Positions 18,803 to 28,249 of a stretch of DNA of 59,448 nucleotides are shown piece after piece; position 1 is the first letter of the stretch; each line of letters begins with the position of its first letter. Source of the DNA: Prolixibacteraceae bacterium (lineage in GTDB: Bacteria; Bacteroidota; Bacteroidia; Bacteroidales; Prolixibacteraceae). The translations under genes and the position numbers were made by a program. The notes under the pieces were generated by a model. It was given only the letters and a program-made list of their open reading frames with translations. It was not told the origin of the DNA and made no database searches. The DNA is taken from contig JALNYZ010000022.1 of the NCBI GenBank assembly GCA_023229575.1, positions 1 through 59,448 on the forward strand, in the 5' to 3' direction.

Positions 18803-20050
18803 ATGAAGACAATCCTAAACAAATTCACAACTTTGAAAATCAACTTGATTTTTGCAATCCTGTTTTCACTGTTATTAATGTCATTTAATCCAAAGCAAGA
18901 TAAAATAGCCATGAACACTTACGTCAAAGATCTCGATTTTCTGAAAAAGCATATTGGGACTGTAGAACTTAGCGACAATTTACAAAATTCGAAACTTATC
19001 GTTGTACCAGCCTGGCAGGGTAGGGTAATGACAAGTACTGCAAGCGGGAACGAAGGCGCCAGTTATGGATGGATCAATTACAAGTTGATTGAATCCGGGA
19101 AAAAGGATGCGCATTTCAACGCCTTTGGTGGCGAAGAGCGTCTTTGGCTGGGACCGGAAGGTGGCCCGTTTTCCTTATACTTTGCCCCTGGTACCGAACA
19201 AAAATTTCAGAACTGGTTTGTTCCGCCTGCAATAGATACCGATGCTTTTAACATTGTTGAAAAAACGACTTCATCTGTCAAATTGAAAAAGCAGTTCACC
19301 TTGAAAAATTATTCCGGAACTGAATTTAACATTGGTATTGAACGGGTAGTCAAGCTGATAACGAAATCGGAAACCATCGGAACCTTAGGGATGGCGCTTC
19401 CCAAGGGTTTAAAATGTGTTGCTTATGAATCTTCCAATCTGCTGAAAAACGACGGCCAAAAAGCCTGGATAAAGGATTCGGGACTGCTTTCCATGTGGAT
19501 GCTTTCCATGTTTTCCCCATCTCCCGGGATAACTGTCTTTATTCCATACAAAGAAGGGTCGGACAATTTGCTGGGCACGGTTGTTTCAACCGATTATTTT
19601 GGGAAAATACCACCCGAACGGATCAAGATTGAGCCCGGAACAATTTATTTTAAGACGGATGGGAAATACAGGAGTAAAATCGGTGTCTCTCCAAAACGTG
19701 CCAAAGAGTTTCTTGGAAGTTATGACGCTATCCATCACGCACTCACCATTCTATGGGTAAAGAAGCCTGATACTCCCGGAGACTATGTGAATTCAAAATG
19801 GGGCGACCAGGCCGATCCATTCAGCGGGGATGCCATTAACTCATACAACGATGGTCCGACAGAGGATGGTACCCAATTGGGACCGTTTTATGAGATGGAA
19901 AGTTCTTCGCCTGCTGCCGCGTTAAAACCGGGTGATGGTATGGTTCATACCCAAAGGATCTTCCATTTCGAAGGATCTGAAGAAGAGCTTAATCTTATCA
20001 CAGAAAAGGTATTCGGGTTAAAAATATCCAAAATAAAGAGTGTATTCTAG
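18803..20050 (+). CDS. Exported protein of unknown function (DUF6786-like)
   Basis: A 415-residue protein with an N-terminal hydrophobic signal (residues 12-29). The body is beta-rich and includes WQGRVMTSTASG, GGEERLWLGPEGG and YEMESSSPAAAL. The pattern resembles the DUF6786 family and, more distantly, sugar mutarotase-type beta-sandwiches, as in the motif around GPEGG. I do not assign a reaction. It lies between an epimerase and a fucose-isomerase-type enzyme, suggesting a periplasmic sugar-related role. Confidence 0.65.
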   Translation: MKTILNKFTTLKINLIFAILFSLLLMSFNPKQDKIAMNTYVKDLDFLKKHIGTVELSDNLQNSKLIVVPAWQGRVMTSTASGNEGASYGWINYKLIESGKKDAHFNAFGGEERLWLGPEGGPFSLYFAPGTEQKFQNWFVPPAIDTDAFNIVEKTTSSVKLKKQFTLKNYSGTEFNIGIERVVKLITKSETIGTLGMALPKGLKCVAYESSNLLKNDGQKAWIKDSGLLSMWMLSMFSPSPGITVFIPYKEGSDNLLGTVVSTDYFGKIPPERIKIEPGTIYFKTDGKYRSKIGVSPKRAKEFLGSYDAIHHALTILWVKKPDTPGDYVNSKWGDQADPFSGDAINSYNDGPTEDGTQLGPFYEMESSSPAAALKPGDGMVHTQRIFHFEGSEEELNLITEKVFGLKISKIKSVF

Positions 20051-20064
20051 AAATATAGGAGATT

Positions 20065-21483
20065 ATGAAAAAGTTTAAAGTTGGGATATTGACATTTTCC
20101 GATGGAAGAAAGTACGTTCATGATGACCTGCTGGCCATCAATCAACGTTATCAGGACCAATTGGAAAAAGCTTTGGAAGCAACCGGACAGGTGGAAGTAT
20201 ATGCCGGAAAAGATATCTTGTGGAACCCTGAAGTTGCCCGTGTGGAGAGCCAGCGCCTGGCATCAGAAGGTGTGGAACTCACCATTTTCAACTATGCAAT
20301 TTGGTGCTTTCCACATCTTTCGGCCATTGCGACGAATTTTGCACCTGCTCCGTACCTTTTGTTTTGTAACGTGCATCCATCCGAACCTGGAATGGTTGGA
20401 ATGCTTGCCGCTGCCGGCACAATGGATCAATTAAACAAAACTTACCACAGGATATGGGGGGATATTAACGAACCGGAAACACTGGGCAAAGTGATGGGTT
20501 TCATCAAAGCCGCCGCAGCCATAAAGCGGCTCAAGGGACAAACTTATGGCTCTTTTGGAGGCAGGCCATTGGGAATGTACACCACTGTGGCAAACCTCGA
20601 TCAATGGCAGCAAATGTTTGGGATTGATATTGAGCACTTTGAACAAGAAGACATTGTTCGGTATTCGAAAAAGGTCGAAGATCAGAAAGTAGAGCAAGCG
20701 CTGGAATGGCTGGAAAAACTGGTGGGGCAGATTAAATATGACGCACAAGTGCTGACACCTGAAAAATTAAAACTCCAAATTCGCTCCTATTATGCCCTTA
20801 GACGCATTATTGAGGAGAAACATCTTGATTTTATCGGAATTAAAGCCCATGGCGACCTTACCGATCATTTTGTTACCATGGATATTGCCGAGGCTTTTTT
20901 GAACGATCCCTACGACTGGGACGGGCCACATGAGCCAATTGTTGCAGCCACTGAAAACGACATGGATGGCGCATTGACCATGCAATTATTTAAGCATTTG
21001 TCAGGAAGTCCCGTTCTATTTGCCGATGTGCGCCATTATGACAAAGAAAATAACGTATGGATGTTCTCCAATTCAGGTACACACGCTACCTACTTTGCAG
21101 GTGCATCCAACGACCCCAGGGTGAACCTTAAAAATGTAACATTCTATCCTGAAGTCTCCTATTACCCTGCAGGCGGAGCCTCGGTGCACCACTTTGCAGC
21201 GCCGGGAAAGGTCACGTTGGCCCGCCTGGTAAGAAAAAACGGCAAATACTGGATGGCAATAGTACCTGCTGAATTTATTGAATTTCAACGCGATGATGCC
21301 CTGAAACTGGGATCAACAACAACCCCCGAATGGCCCTGCGCTTTCGCCAGATTAAAAGTTTCGGCTGATGAATTCCTGACAGACTATCCATGCAACCATA
21401 TTCATGGCATCTATGGCGATTGGGTGAATGAATTAAAGCTGATTGCAAAAATCCTGCAGATTGATTTTAAATTGTTTGAATAG
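20065..21483 (+). CDS. L-fucose/L-arabinose isomerase family protein
   Basis: A 472-residue enzyme of the FucI/AraA superfamily, aldose-ketose isomerases using Mn. Likely metal ligands are Glu in AATENDMDGA, Asp in LFADVRH and His in CNHIHGIYGD. It is shorter than E. coli FucI (591 residues), as is common in this group. Together with the GH29 enzymes it suggests handling of fucose or a related 6-deoxy-sugar or pentose. A GntR regulator follows 28 bases downstream. Confidence 0.82.
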   Translation: MKKFKVGILTFSDGRKYVHDDLLAINQRYQDQLEKALEATGQVEVYAGKDILWNPEVARVESQRLASEGVELTIFNYAIWCFPHLSAIATNFAPAPYLLFCNVHPSEPGMVGMLAAAGTMDQLNKTYHRIWGDINEPETLGKVMGFIKAAAAIKRLKGQTYGSFGGRPLGMYTTVANLDQWQQMFGIDIEHFEQEDIVRYSKKVEDQKVEQALEWLEKLVGQIKYDAQVLTPEKLKLQIRSYYALRRIIEEKHLDFIGIKAHGDLTDHFVTMDIAEAFLNDPYDWDGPHEPIVAATENDMDGALTMQLFKHLSGSPVLFADVRHYDKENNVWMFSNSGTHATYFAGASNDPRVNLKNVTFYPEVSYYPAGGASVHHFAAPGKVTLARLVRKNGKYWMAIVPAEFIEFQRDDALKLGSTTTPEWPCAFARLKVSADEFLTDYPCNHIHGIYGDWVNELKLIAKILQIDFKLFE

Positions 21484-21511
21484 CAACAAGTATAATAACG
21501 CATAAGAGATA

Positions 21512-22336
21512 ATGAATATCCGGATCGAAGAACTGGCAAAAGATATAAAGAAGGATAGTCCAATTCCATACTATATTCAATTAAAGGATGCCTTGTTGCG
21601 TTTCATTGAAATCAACCAGTTGAAATCAGAAGAGCAATTGCCCGGCGAGCACGATTTATGCAAAATATTTGATCTGAGCCGGACTGTAATTCGTCAGACC
21701 TTATCCATATTGGAGCAGGAAGGAATAATCGTCCGTAGAAAAGGGAAAGGGGCCTTTATTGCATCAAAGAAAATTACAGAAAGCCTGGTTCAAAAACTGA
21801 CAGGTTTTTATCAGGATATGACCGAAAGAGGTGTTGCACCGGTTAGCAAGGTATTAATACAAAAGGTGGTACCTGCAAACGAACTGGTGTCAGAAAAACT
21901 GAAAATAAAGCACGGTACCCCGGTTTTGGTGATCGAAAGGTTGCGTTATGTTGATGATGAGCCTATTGTATTGGTAACTACCTTTTTACCTTATAAAATG
22001 TGCATGGGTATTGAGAAAGAGGATTTAACCCATCAATCGCTCTATGAGCTATTGGACACGAAATATAATATAGTTATTGCAAGAGGTGAGCGAACCATTG
22101 AGGCAGTTTTGCCAGGTAAGGAACAGTGCCGTTTGCTCAATATTACCAAAGATATTCCCCTTATTAAACTTGAGAGTATCAGTTATTTAAACTCAGGGGT
22201 TCCCATAGAGTATTATTGCGCCTACCACCGGGGTGACAAATCACGCTTTAAAGTTGAGCTCGTTAGGGTCGAAGAGAGAGGAAAATTAAAAACACCACTA
22301 AGTAACAATTTTAATAATATACCGGAAAGTAATTAA
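21512..22336 (+). CDS. GntR-family regulator with UTRA domain
   Basis: A 274-residue HutC-subfamily repressor. The winged helix (about residues 18-88) has LPGEHDLCKIFDLSRTVIRQ and the wing QEGIIVRRKGKGAFI. The UTRA effector domain follows (about 100-250) with VLVIERLRYVDDEPIVL and PIEYYCAYHRGDKSRF. It probably senses a sugar or sugar phosphate of this pathway. The palindrome at 6593-6612 is a candidate binding site. Confidence 0.92.
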   Translation: MNIRIEELAKDIKKDSPIPYYIQLKDALLRFIEINQLKSEEQLPGEHDLCKIFDLSRTVIRQTLSILEQEGIIVRRKGKGAFIASKKITESLVQKLTGFYQDMTERGVAPVSKVLIQKVVPANELVSEKLKIKHGTPVLVIERLRYVDDEPIVLVTTFLPYKMCMGIEKEDLTHQSLYELLDTKYNIVIARGERTIEAVLPGKEQCRLLNITKDIPLIKLESISYLNSGVPIEYYCAYHRGDKSRFKVELVRVEERGKLKTPLSNNFNNIPESN

Positions 22337-22338
22337 TT

Positions 22339-23367
22339 ATGATGAATGGAATAGTTCGCATAGGAGTGATAGGATCGGGCAGGGCAGGAATGATCCATGC
22401 AAAGAATTTTGCCTCCTCCGTTAAGTTTGCAAAGGTTGAAGCCTTGTCGGATTCGTATGAGGAGTATCTTCTGACAAACGCAAAAGAGTTGGATGTAAAG
22501 AAGATTTACACGGATTACAACGATCTGATCAATGATGAAGATATCGATGCAATCGTTATAGCTACTCCAACTGTTCTGCACAGGGATATTGCCGTAAAAG
22601 CCGCGAATATGGGGAAACACATATTGTGCGAAAAACCGATGGCCATGAACCCGGAAGAATGTGATGAGATGATCTCTGCTGCAAAAAGGAACAAAGTCAA
22701 TTTGCAAATTGGCTTTATGAGAAGGTTCGACAGAAGTTTCATAGAAGCCAAAAAAAGGATTCTAAATGGGGAAATTGGCGATTTGGTATCTGTAAAATCT
22801 TTGACCCACGGACCAAGCTCACCACAACCCTGGCAGTACGACATCGCCAAAAGCAACGGACCATTGGCTGAAGTAAACAGCCACGATATAGACACTTTAA
22901 GGTGGTACACGGAGAGTGAGTTCAAAGAGTTGTATGCCATCGCCGGAAATTACCGTTGTCCGCAGGTAAGAACCGAATTTCCTGATTTTTATGACAATGT
23001 GCTTCTTACAGCGACCTTTGCCAATGGGATACAAGGATTGATTGATGGAGCGGTTTTCGTCCAGTACGGTTACGATTCGCGCGTTGAAATATTGGGTACC
23101 AAAGGGGTGATTTTTGTAGGCGGCCTCGAAAGCAACACCGTTGTTACCTGTAGTTCCCAAAACGGGATGAACCGCAACATTATCAATAGCTGGAGGGACC
23201 TCTTCAAGGATGCCTATTTGAATGAAGACATTGAGTTCATTCAATCCATTCTCGAAAGCCGGGAACCGCTTGCTACGGGCATGGATGGGAAAAAGGCCGT
23301 AGAAGTGGTCAATGCCGGAAATCAATCCATTCTCTTAAAAAAACCAATTCAACTTATAGGATCATAA
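22339..23367 (+). CDS. Gfo/Idh/MocA-family oxidoreductase
   Basis: A 342-residue NAD(P)-dependent dehydrogenase. The Rossmann N-terminus reads IGVIGSGRAGMIHAKNFA, the family's E-K-P motif is HILCEKPMA, and the C-terminal alpha/beta domain carries EVNSHDIDTLRW, typical of inositol 2-dehydrogenase-like enzymes. It probably oxidises a sugar or cyclitol. It follows the regulator after 2 bases and precedes the alcohol dehydrogenase by 2 bases. Confidence 0.9.
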   Translation: MMNGIVRIGVIGSGRAGMIHAKNFASSVKFAKVEALSDSYEEYLLTNAKELDVKKIYTDYNDLINDEDIDAIVIATPTVLHRDIAVKAANMGKHILCEKPMAMNPEECDEMISAAKRNKVNLQIGFMRRFDRSFIEAKKRILNGEIGDLVSVKSLTHGPSSPQPWQYDIAKSNGPLAEVNSHDIDTLRWYTESEFKELYAIAGNYRCPQVRTEFPDFYDNVLLTATFANGIQGLIDGAVFVQYGYDSRVEILGTKGVIFVGGLESNTVVTCSSQNGMNRNIINSWRDLFKDAYLNEDIEFIQSILESREPLATGMDGKKAVEVVNAGNQSILLKKPIQLIGS

Positions 23368-23369
23368 AA

Positions 23370-24413
23370 ATGAAAGCAGCGCTATTATACGGAATAAATG
23401 ATCTCAGGTTGGAAGATATTGATCTTCCAACCATTGGAGATGATGAAATGTTGGTTAGGAACAAAAGAAGTTTTGTTTGTGGTACCGATGTCAGGATGCT
23501 TAAAAATGGAAATAAAAACATTGTTCCTGGCAAAGGCCTGGTAATTGGGCATGAGTTTTCGGGCACGATTGAGAAAATAGGGAAAAATGTTGCCGGTTAT
23601 TCCAAAGGTGAGCGGGTATTTATTGCCCCGAATATCGGGTGCGGCACCTGCTTTCACTGTATCAGCGGTAATTCCCACATGTGTAACGATTACCGGGCTT
23701 TTGGGATCCATATCAACGGGGGGTTCTCCGAATATTCAAAAATACCCGCAAAGGCTATCCAACAAGGCAATGTTATAAAACTTGCCGATTCGGTCTCCTT
23801 TTCGGAAGCTGCCCTGGTTGAACCTTTTTCATGTGTTTTTAATGGTTTTGAACGGGCCCGGATATCTCCCGGTGATACGGTGCTAATCCAGGGCGCCGGC
23901 CCCATTGGAATTATGCACGCAAAGCTGGCTAAAATGGCCGGGGCATCAAAGATCATCGTCAGCGATGTGCTTGCCGAACGACTTGAAGTTGTAAAAAATG
24001 TTGATCCTGCATTTATCACTGTTTTAAGCGATGACGTTAAGAAGGAGGTAGATTTATTAACAGGTAAAACCGGTATTGACGTATCAATAACAGCCTGTCC
24101 CTCGCCTGATGCGCAAATGCTTGCAATCGAATTGGGCGCGGTTAACGGAAGGGTGATTTTCTTTGGGGGACTACCCGAGAGCAAACAAAACGTACCGATT
24201 AATACCAATACCATTCATTACAAACAATTAATTGTATCGGGTACTAGCAAAGCCAGCCCTGCGCAGATACACAAATCGATCAAGCTGCTCGAATCAAACC
24301 TGATTCAGCTTAAAGATCTGATTTCGGAAGAATATCCCATCGAAAAAGTCAAATTGGCATTTGATAAGGCGATTGAAGCAAAAGGTTTAAAGTATGGAAT
24401 TGCATTTGAATAG
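23370..24413 (+). CDS. Zinc-dependent medium-chain alcohol dehydrogenase
   Basis: A 347-residue MDR enzyme of the sorbitol/threonine dehydrogenase type. The catalytic zinc site is CGTDVR and GHEFSGTIEKIG. The structural zinc loop has cysteines in GCGTCFHCISGNSHMC, and the NAD site is GAGPIGIMHAKLAK. It likely oxidises a polyol or sugar alcohol. Close packing with the Gfo/Idh and FGGY kinase genes points to one pathway. Confidence 0.92.
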   Translation: MKAALLYGINDLRLEDIDLPTIGDDEMLVRNKRSFVCGTDVRMLKNGNKNIVPGKGLVIGHEFSGTIEKIGKNVAGYSKGERVFIAPNIGCGTCFHCISGNSHMCNDYRAFGIHINGGFSEYSKIPAKAIQQGNVIKLADSVSFSEAALVEPFSCVFNGFERARISPGDTVLIQGAGPIGIMHAKLAKMAGASKIIVSDVLAERLEVVKNVDPAFITVLSDDVKKEVDLLTGKTGIDVSITACPSPDAQMLAIELGAVNGRVIFFGGLPESKQNVPINTNTIHYKQLIVSGTSKASPAQIHKSIKLLESNLIQLKDLISEEYPIEKVKLAFDKAIEAKGLKYGIAFE

Positions 24414-24424
24414 CTCTTACAATT

Positions 24425-25936
24425 ATGTCTGAGAAATACGTCATAGGGATTGATGTTGGAACGCAGGGAACCAAAACTGCTATTTTTTCCGAAAGCGGAA
24501 AATGTTGTGCCACAGCATTTGAAAAGTCCAGGCTTCATCGGCCTTCTGCTGGAATTGTTGAAGAAGACCCCGAAGACCAGGTGAATACTGCCTATACAAC
24601 CATTCGAAAATGTATGCAACAGTCAGCTATTTCGCCGTCATCCATTGCAGGAATAGCCATATGTGGACAAATGGCCGGGGTTATTGGCATTGGTGAGGAT
24701 GGAAAGCATGTCACGTACTACGATTCGTGGCTGGATACAAGATGTGCCCCTTACATTTCTATGATGGAGGATTTGGCAGGGGAAGAAATTCTGACCAAAT
24801 CGGGATGTGCGCCAAGCTTTAACCATGGGCCAAAAATATTGTGGTGGAAGTACGAAAGACCGGAAATATTCGAGCAGATAAAATCATTTGTCCAGCCAGG
24901 CGCCTATATTGCCATGAGGTTATGCGGGCTTAAAGCAAAGGATGCATTTATTGATACCTCTTATTTGCATTTTACCTGTTTCGCCGATAACAAATCAAAT
25001 ACCTGGGATACTGGTTTGTGCGAAAGATTCGGTATTAATCCCGGTGTATTGCCCAAAATTGTCCCCTCATCGCAAATTATTGGGGAATTATCTTCCTCAA
25101 GCGCAGGTTTAACCGGATTAATCACCGGAATTCCCATTGTTGCAGGGTGCGGTGATACGGCAGCATCATTTCTGGCGGCAGGGGCCGTAGAGGAAGGAGT
25201 ATGTGTCGATGTTGCCGGTACCGCTTCCGTATTTTCCGCAACAACTTCTTCGTTTAGGGCTGATATTCAAAATAAAGTGCTCGGATGCGGACAATCCATC
25301 ATCAGGGACCTATGGTATCCATATGCCTACATCAATGGTGGCGGAATGAATCTGGAGTGGTTTAAAAACGAGATTCTGTTATTTAAAGGCAAAGAAGCTG
25401 ACCTAAGTTTTGATACATTGGACCATCTGGCGAATAGCATAAAACCACAGATTGACGATCCATTGTTTATCCCGCATCTGGGGGGACAGGTATCTCCCTG
25501 TCGTCCGGAATTACGGGGAGCATGGATTAATTTATCATGGTCAACCACGGCTCCGATGCTCTACCGGGCCATACTTGAAAGTGTCGCCCTTGAATACTGT
25601 ACATTTAAGAACTCCCTGACCTCTCTTTATGGCAATTATCCTTTTAAAGAATTAAGGGTTACCGGGGGAGGTGAAAAAAGTGATTTTTGGAACCAGATGA
25701 AGGCGGATGCACTCGGATTAAAAGTGGTCCAGATCCGGCAAAACGAAGGGGCACCTCTTGGTGCAGCGTTTCTCGCCGGTTTTGGAACAGCTCTTTTTGG
25801 GAATATTAAATCAGTAATCGGCGAATGGGTAGAAACTAAAACCGAGTATTACCCTGATTTGGAAATGCATGAATTTTATCAGGCGAGGTTAGGAAAGTAC
25901 CTCCGGTTAATCAAGGCTGTCTCCGAGGACAAATGA
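24425..25936 (+). CDS. FGGY-family carbohydrate kinase (xylulokinase-like)
   Basis: A 503-residue kinase with both actin-like domains. The N-terminal phosphate loop is GIDVGTQGTKTAIF, the second motif is CVDVAGTASVF, and the adenosine motif is LRVTGGGEKSDFWNQMKAD. The family phosphorylates ketoses (xylulose, fuculose, rhamnulose and others). With the isomerase at 20065 it makes the classical isomerase-plus-kinase entry route. The exact ketose is not readable. Confidence 0.9.
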   Translation: MSEKYVIGIDVGTQGTKTAIFSESGKCCATAFEKSRLHRPSAGIVEEDPEDQVNTAYTTIRKCMQQSAISPSSIAGIAICGQMAGVIGIGEDGKHVTYYDSWLDTRCAPYISMMEDLAGEEILTKSGCAPSFNHGPKILWWKYERPEIFEQIKSFVQPGAYIAMRLCGLKAKDAFIDTSYLHFTCFADNKSNTWDTGLCERFGINPGVLPKIVPSSQIIGELSSSSAGLTGLITGIPIVAGCGDTAASFLAAGAVEEGVCVDVAGTASVFSATTSSFRADIQNKVLGCGQSIIRDLWYPYAYINGGGMNLEWFKNEILLFKGKEADLSFDTLDHLANSIKPQIDDPLFIPHLGGQVSPCRPELRGAWINLSWSTTAPMLYRAILESVALEYCTFKNSLTSLYGNYPFKELRVTGGGEKSDFWNQMKADALGLKVVQIRQNEGAPLGAAFLAGFGTALFGNIKSVIGEWVETKTEYYPDLEMHEFYQARLGKYLRLIKAVSEDK

Positions 25937-25964
25937 ATTGTGCACAGTAAAGTTGAAAGCGATT

Positions 25965-26846
25965 CTAAATTAGATTGGCATTTTTCAAATATTTCTTGGC
26001 ATATCCACTTGCAGTTAAGCTTGTTATCAATTTGAACTGTCGGTTAAAATGCGAGATATTGTTGTACCCGGTTTCATAACAAATTTCAGAGATCGACATG
26101 TTGCTATTGATCAATAGTTTGCATGCATGTGCGATTCTTATTTCATTTAAAAACTGGGAACAGGTTTTGTGGGTTTTGCTCTTAAAGTAGCGACAAAATG
26201 ATGATTGGTTCAAATTTACCAGCGCGGCTATTTCATCCATATCAATATCCTGCCTGTAATTCTCCATTAGGAAGCTCATTATTTTATTAATCCGTTCTGT
26301 GTCAATGTTGGTAATGGAATTTGCATATCCAATACTTGAAAGTAACTCATATTCTGTATTGTTGGCAATTGCATCAACGGTTTTTAAAAATTGGACCAGA
26401 CGTTCAATGCCGGTCGTATGATAGACTTTCTTTATTAGTGCTGCAATTTCCCCGTGATTGTCCCCTTTAACCACCAGTCCTTGTTGACTATGGTTGAATA
26501 GTTTCTTAATGTGAATAAACTCAGGAAGATCGAAAAAGCCTTCCCCCAGGGCATTCTCACAGAATTGTATGACATAAACATCAACCATCAGATCTTTGTT
26601 GTCCTGGTAAAAATCATTGTCATTTTTCCAGACATGCGGCAAATTCGATCCAATAAACATTAAATCGCCATCGCTGAAATTCCCTATATGGTTGCCCATC
26701 AGACGGATGCCATAGCTCTTTTCAACAAATATGATTTCATACTCGGGATGATAGTGCCACGGATAATCCATGTATGGGGTAATTTCCCTTTTTACATAGA
26801 TGGAGGAGGTAAGGTGTAGCGGTACTTTTTCAAGTTTTGGTTGCAT
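25965..26846 (-). CDS. AraC-family transcriptional regulator
   Basis: A 293-residue regulator, the only native minus-strand gene in the sugar region. A cupin-like sensor domain (HYHPEYEIIFVEK) is followed by two helix-turn-helix motifs at the C-terminus (MDEIAALVNLNQSSFCRYFK and SEICYETGYNNISHFNRQFK). It is divergent from the MFS transporter starting near 26979 across a 130-base gap. It therefore probably controls that second sugar module. Confidence 0.92.
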   Translation of the reverse strand: MQPKLEKVPLHLTSSIYVKREITPYMDYPWHYHPEYEIIFVEKSYGIRLMGNHIGNFSDGDLMFIGSNLPHVWKNDNDFYQDNKDLMVDVYVIQFCENALGEGFFDLPEFIHIKKLFNHSQQGLVVKGDNHGEIAALIKKVYHTTGIERLVQFLKTVDAIANNTEYELLSSIGYANSITNIDTERINKIMSFLMENYRQDIDMDEIAALVNLNQSSFCRYFKSKTHKTCSQFLNEIRIAHACKLLINSNMSISEICYETGYNNISHFNRQFKLITSLTASGYAKKYLKNANLI

Positions 26847-26929
26847 GCTATTGGTTGTAATTTGTATGTAAAATAAGATAAAAGCAATATTCTTTGTAAA
26901 TATAGTGTCATGATTTGAAAAAGCAGTAG

Positions 26930-26960
26930 TTTTTTAGCAAACCCTTGTTAACTATTTTTG
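26930..26960 (+). promoter_or_regulatory. Probable promoter of the second transport/isomerase module
   Basis: TATTTTTG at 26953-26960 fits the TAnnTTTG element, with TTTT (a near match to TTTG) 19 bases upstream at 26930-26933. If correct, transcription starts near 26967. A TTG at 26958 would then lie inside the promoter and could not be the start codon of the MFS gene. Confidence 0.45.
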
Positions 26961-26978
26961 CTTAATAAAAACTGGACT

Positions 26979-28172
26979 GTGAAAATAAAAACGATCCCGA
27001 TTTACATGATTTTTCTGGCAATGGGCCTGATTGACTCAGCAGGCCCCATGGTCAGCCTGGCCAAGGAATCATTCAAGATATCGAATACCATGGCCTCCCT
27101 GCTGCCAATGCTGGCCTACATCATGTATGGCCTTCTTTCCGTACCGATAGGATTGCTGCAGGATAGAAAAGGAAAGAAATTCATCCTTAACATGGGGCTT
27201 GCAATAGCGCTTTCCGGGCTTATCATCCCCATCTTTTCGGGAATGTACGGCAAAATGGTCGTAGATAGCAGTTCAATGGGGCAATTTTATAAAATTCTGG
27301 CTGCCATTCTGTTTTTAGGGGCTGGAGGTTCGATCCTTCAGGTGGCCGGGAATCCCATCATGCGCGATATATCAGATGAGGGGCACTATTCCAAAAACCT
27401 CTCTTTCGCCCAGTCGATCATAACCATTGGCTCTTCCATGGGTTTTCTCTTGCCGGTTGCTATGCTTTTTGCCTTTGGTCTGGATTGGAGCATTTTGTTT
27501 CCGGTATTCTCCTGCCTTGTCCTGATCAGTTTCGTGGGGCTGAACATGATAAAGATTAAGGAAAAGAGGTCTGATGATGATCATCATGCGACTTTCAAAA
27601 CCTGTTTTAAGCTTCTTGGCAACAGATATATCTTAACCATGGTGATCGGCATTTTTATTTATTGTGGCGTTGAAATATGCATGAGCGCTAATATCCCCAT
27701 TCTCTTAAGTGAGAAGTTTCACGTCAAAGAGATGGGCCTGATAATCAGTTGGTCCCTTTTTTACCTGCCAATATTGGCCGGTAGGTTTGTAGGCTCGCTG
27801 ATCATGGCCAGGATTGCCCCCAAACGGCTATTTCTGTATACTGTGCTGTTGACCCTCCTTGGAATATCCCTTATTTTCAGCAACTCATATCCGCTAACAT
27901 TGACCGGGATATTGCTTATTGGTATCGGATGTGCCAACATATTCCCATTGATCTTCTCCATTACCATCGATTATATGCCTGAACATGCAAATGAGCTGTC
28001 CGGATTGTTGGTTTCCTGTATTGCCGGGGGCGCCTTGATCCCGCCGATTATGGGAATGGTGGCCGATATTACTTCCATTCAGACCGCATTTGTTGTTCCG
28101 GTCGTATGTATATGCTATATACTTTTTGTTGCCATTATTAATAACAAAACTATATATGAAATACCCAGGTGA
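26979..28172 (+). CDS. MFS transporter (FucP-like sugar permease candidate)
   Basis: An approximately 397-residue, 12-helix MFS protein. Loop 2-3 reads GLLQDRKGKKF, the MFS motif A equivalent, and helix 4-5 carries AGNPIMRDIS, recalling the fucose permease group's LNP-type motif. A GTG start at 26979 is preferred because the only upstream candidate (TTG 26958) overlaps the predicted -7 element. It heads the module of isomerase, PfkB kinase and aminotransferase. Confidence 0.85.
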   Translation: MKIKTIPIYMIFLAMGLIDSAGPMVSLAKESFKISNTMASLLPMLAYIMYGLLSVPIGLLQDRKGKKFILNMGLAIALSGLIIPIFSGMYGKMVVDSSSMGQFYKILAAILFLGAGGSILQVAGNPIMRDISDEGHYSKNLSFAQSIITIGSSMGFLLPVAMLFAFGLDWSILFPVFSCLVLISFVGLNMIKIKEKRSDDDHHATFKTCFKLLGNRYILTMVIGIFIYCGVEICMSANIPILLSEKFHVKEMGLIISWSLFYLPILAGRFVGSLIMARIAPKRLFLYTVLLTLLGISLIFSNSYPLTLTGILLIGIGCANIFPLIFSITIDYMPEHANELSGLLVSCIAGGALIPPIMGMVADITSIQTAFVVPVVCICYILFVAIINNKTIYEIPR

Positions 28173-28173
28173 T

Positions 28174-28216
28174 AATATCCTCACAAACCGAATCCGCCAG
28201 CTGGCGGATGGATATT
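28174..28216. repeat. Nested palindrome between MFS and isomerase genes
   Basis: A perfect 18-base palindrome, ATCCGCCAGCTGGCGGAT, at 28192-28209 is flanked by a second inverted pair (AATATCC at 28174-28180, GGATATT at 28210-28216). There is no following T-run, so it is not a standard terminator. GC-rich palindromes of this kind behave as dispersed repeats in some Bacteroidota; that comparison is from memory. Confidence 0.8.
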
Positions 28217-28249
28217 CCATGTGGCCATTAAAAAACAAAATATAAACAA

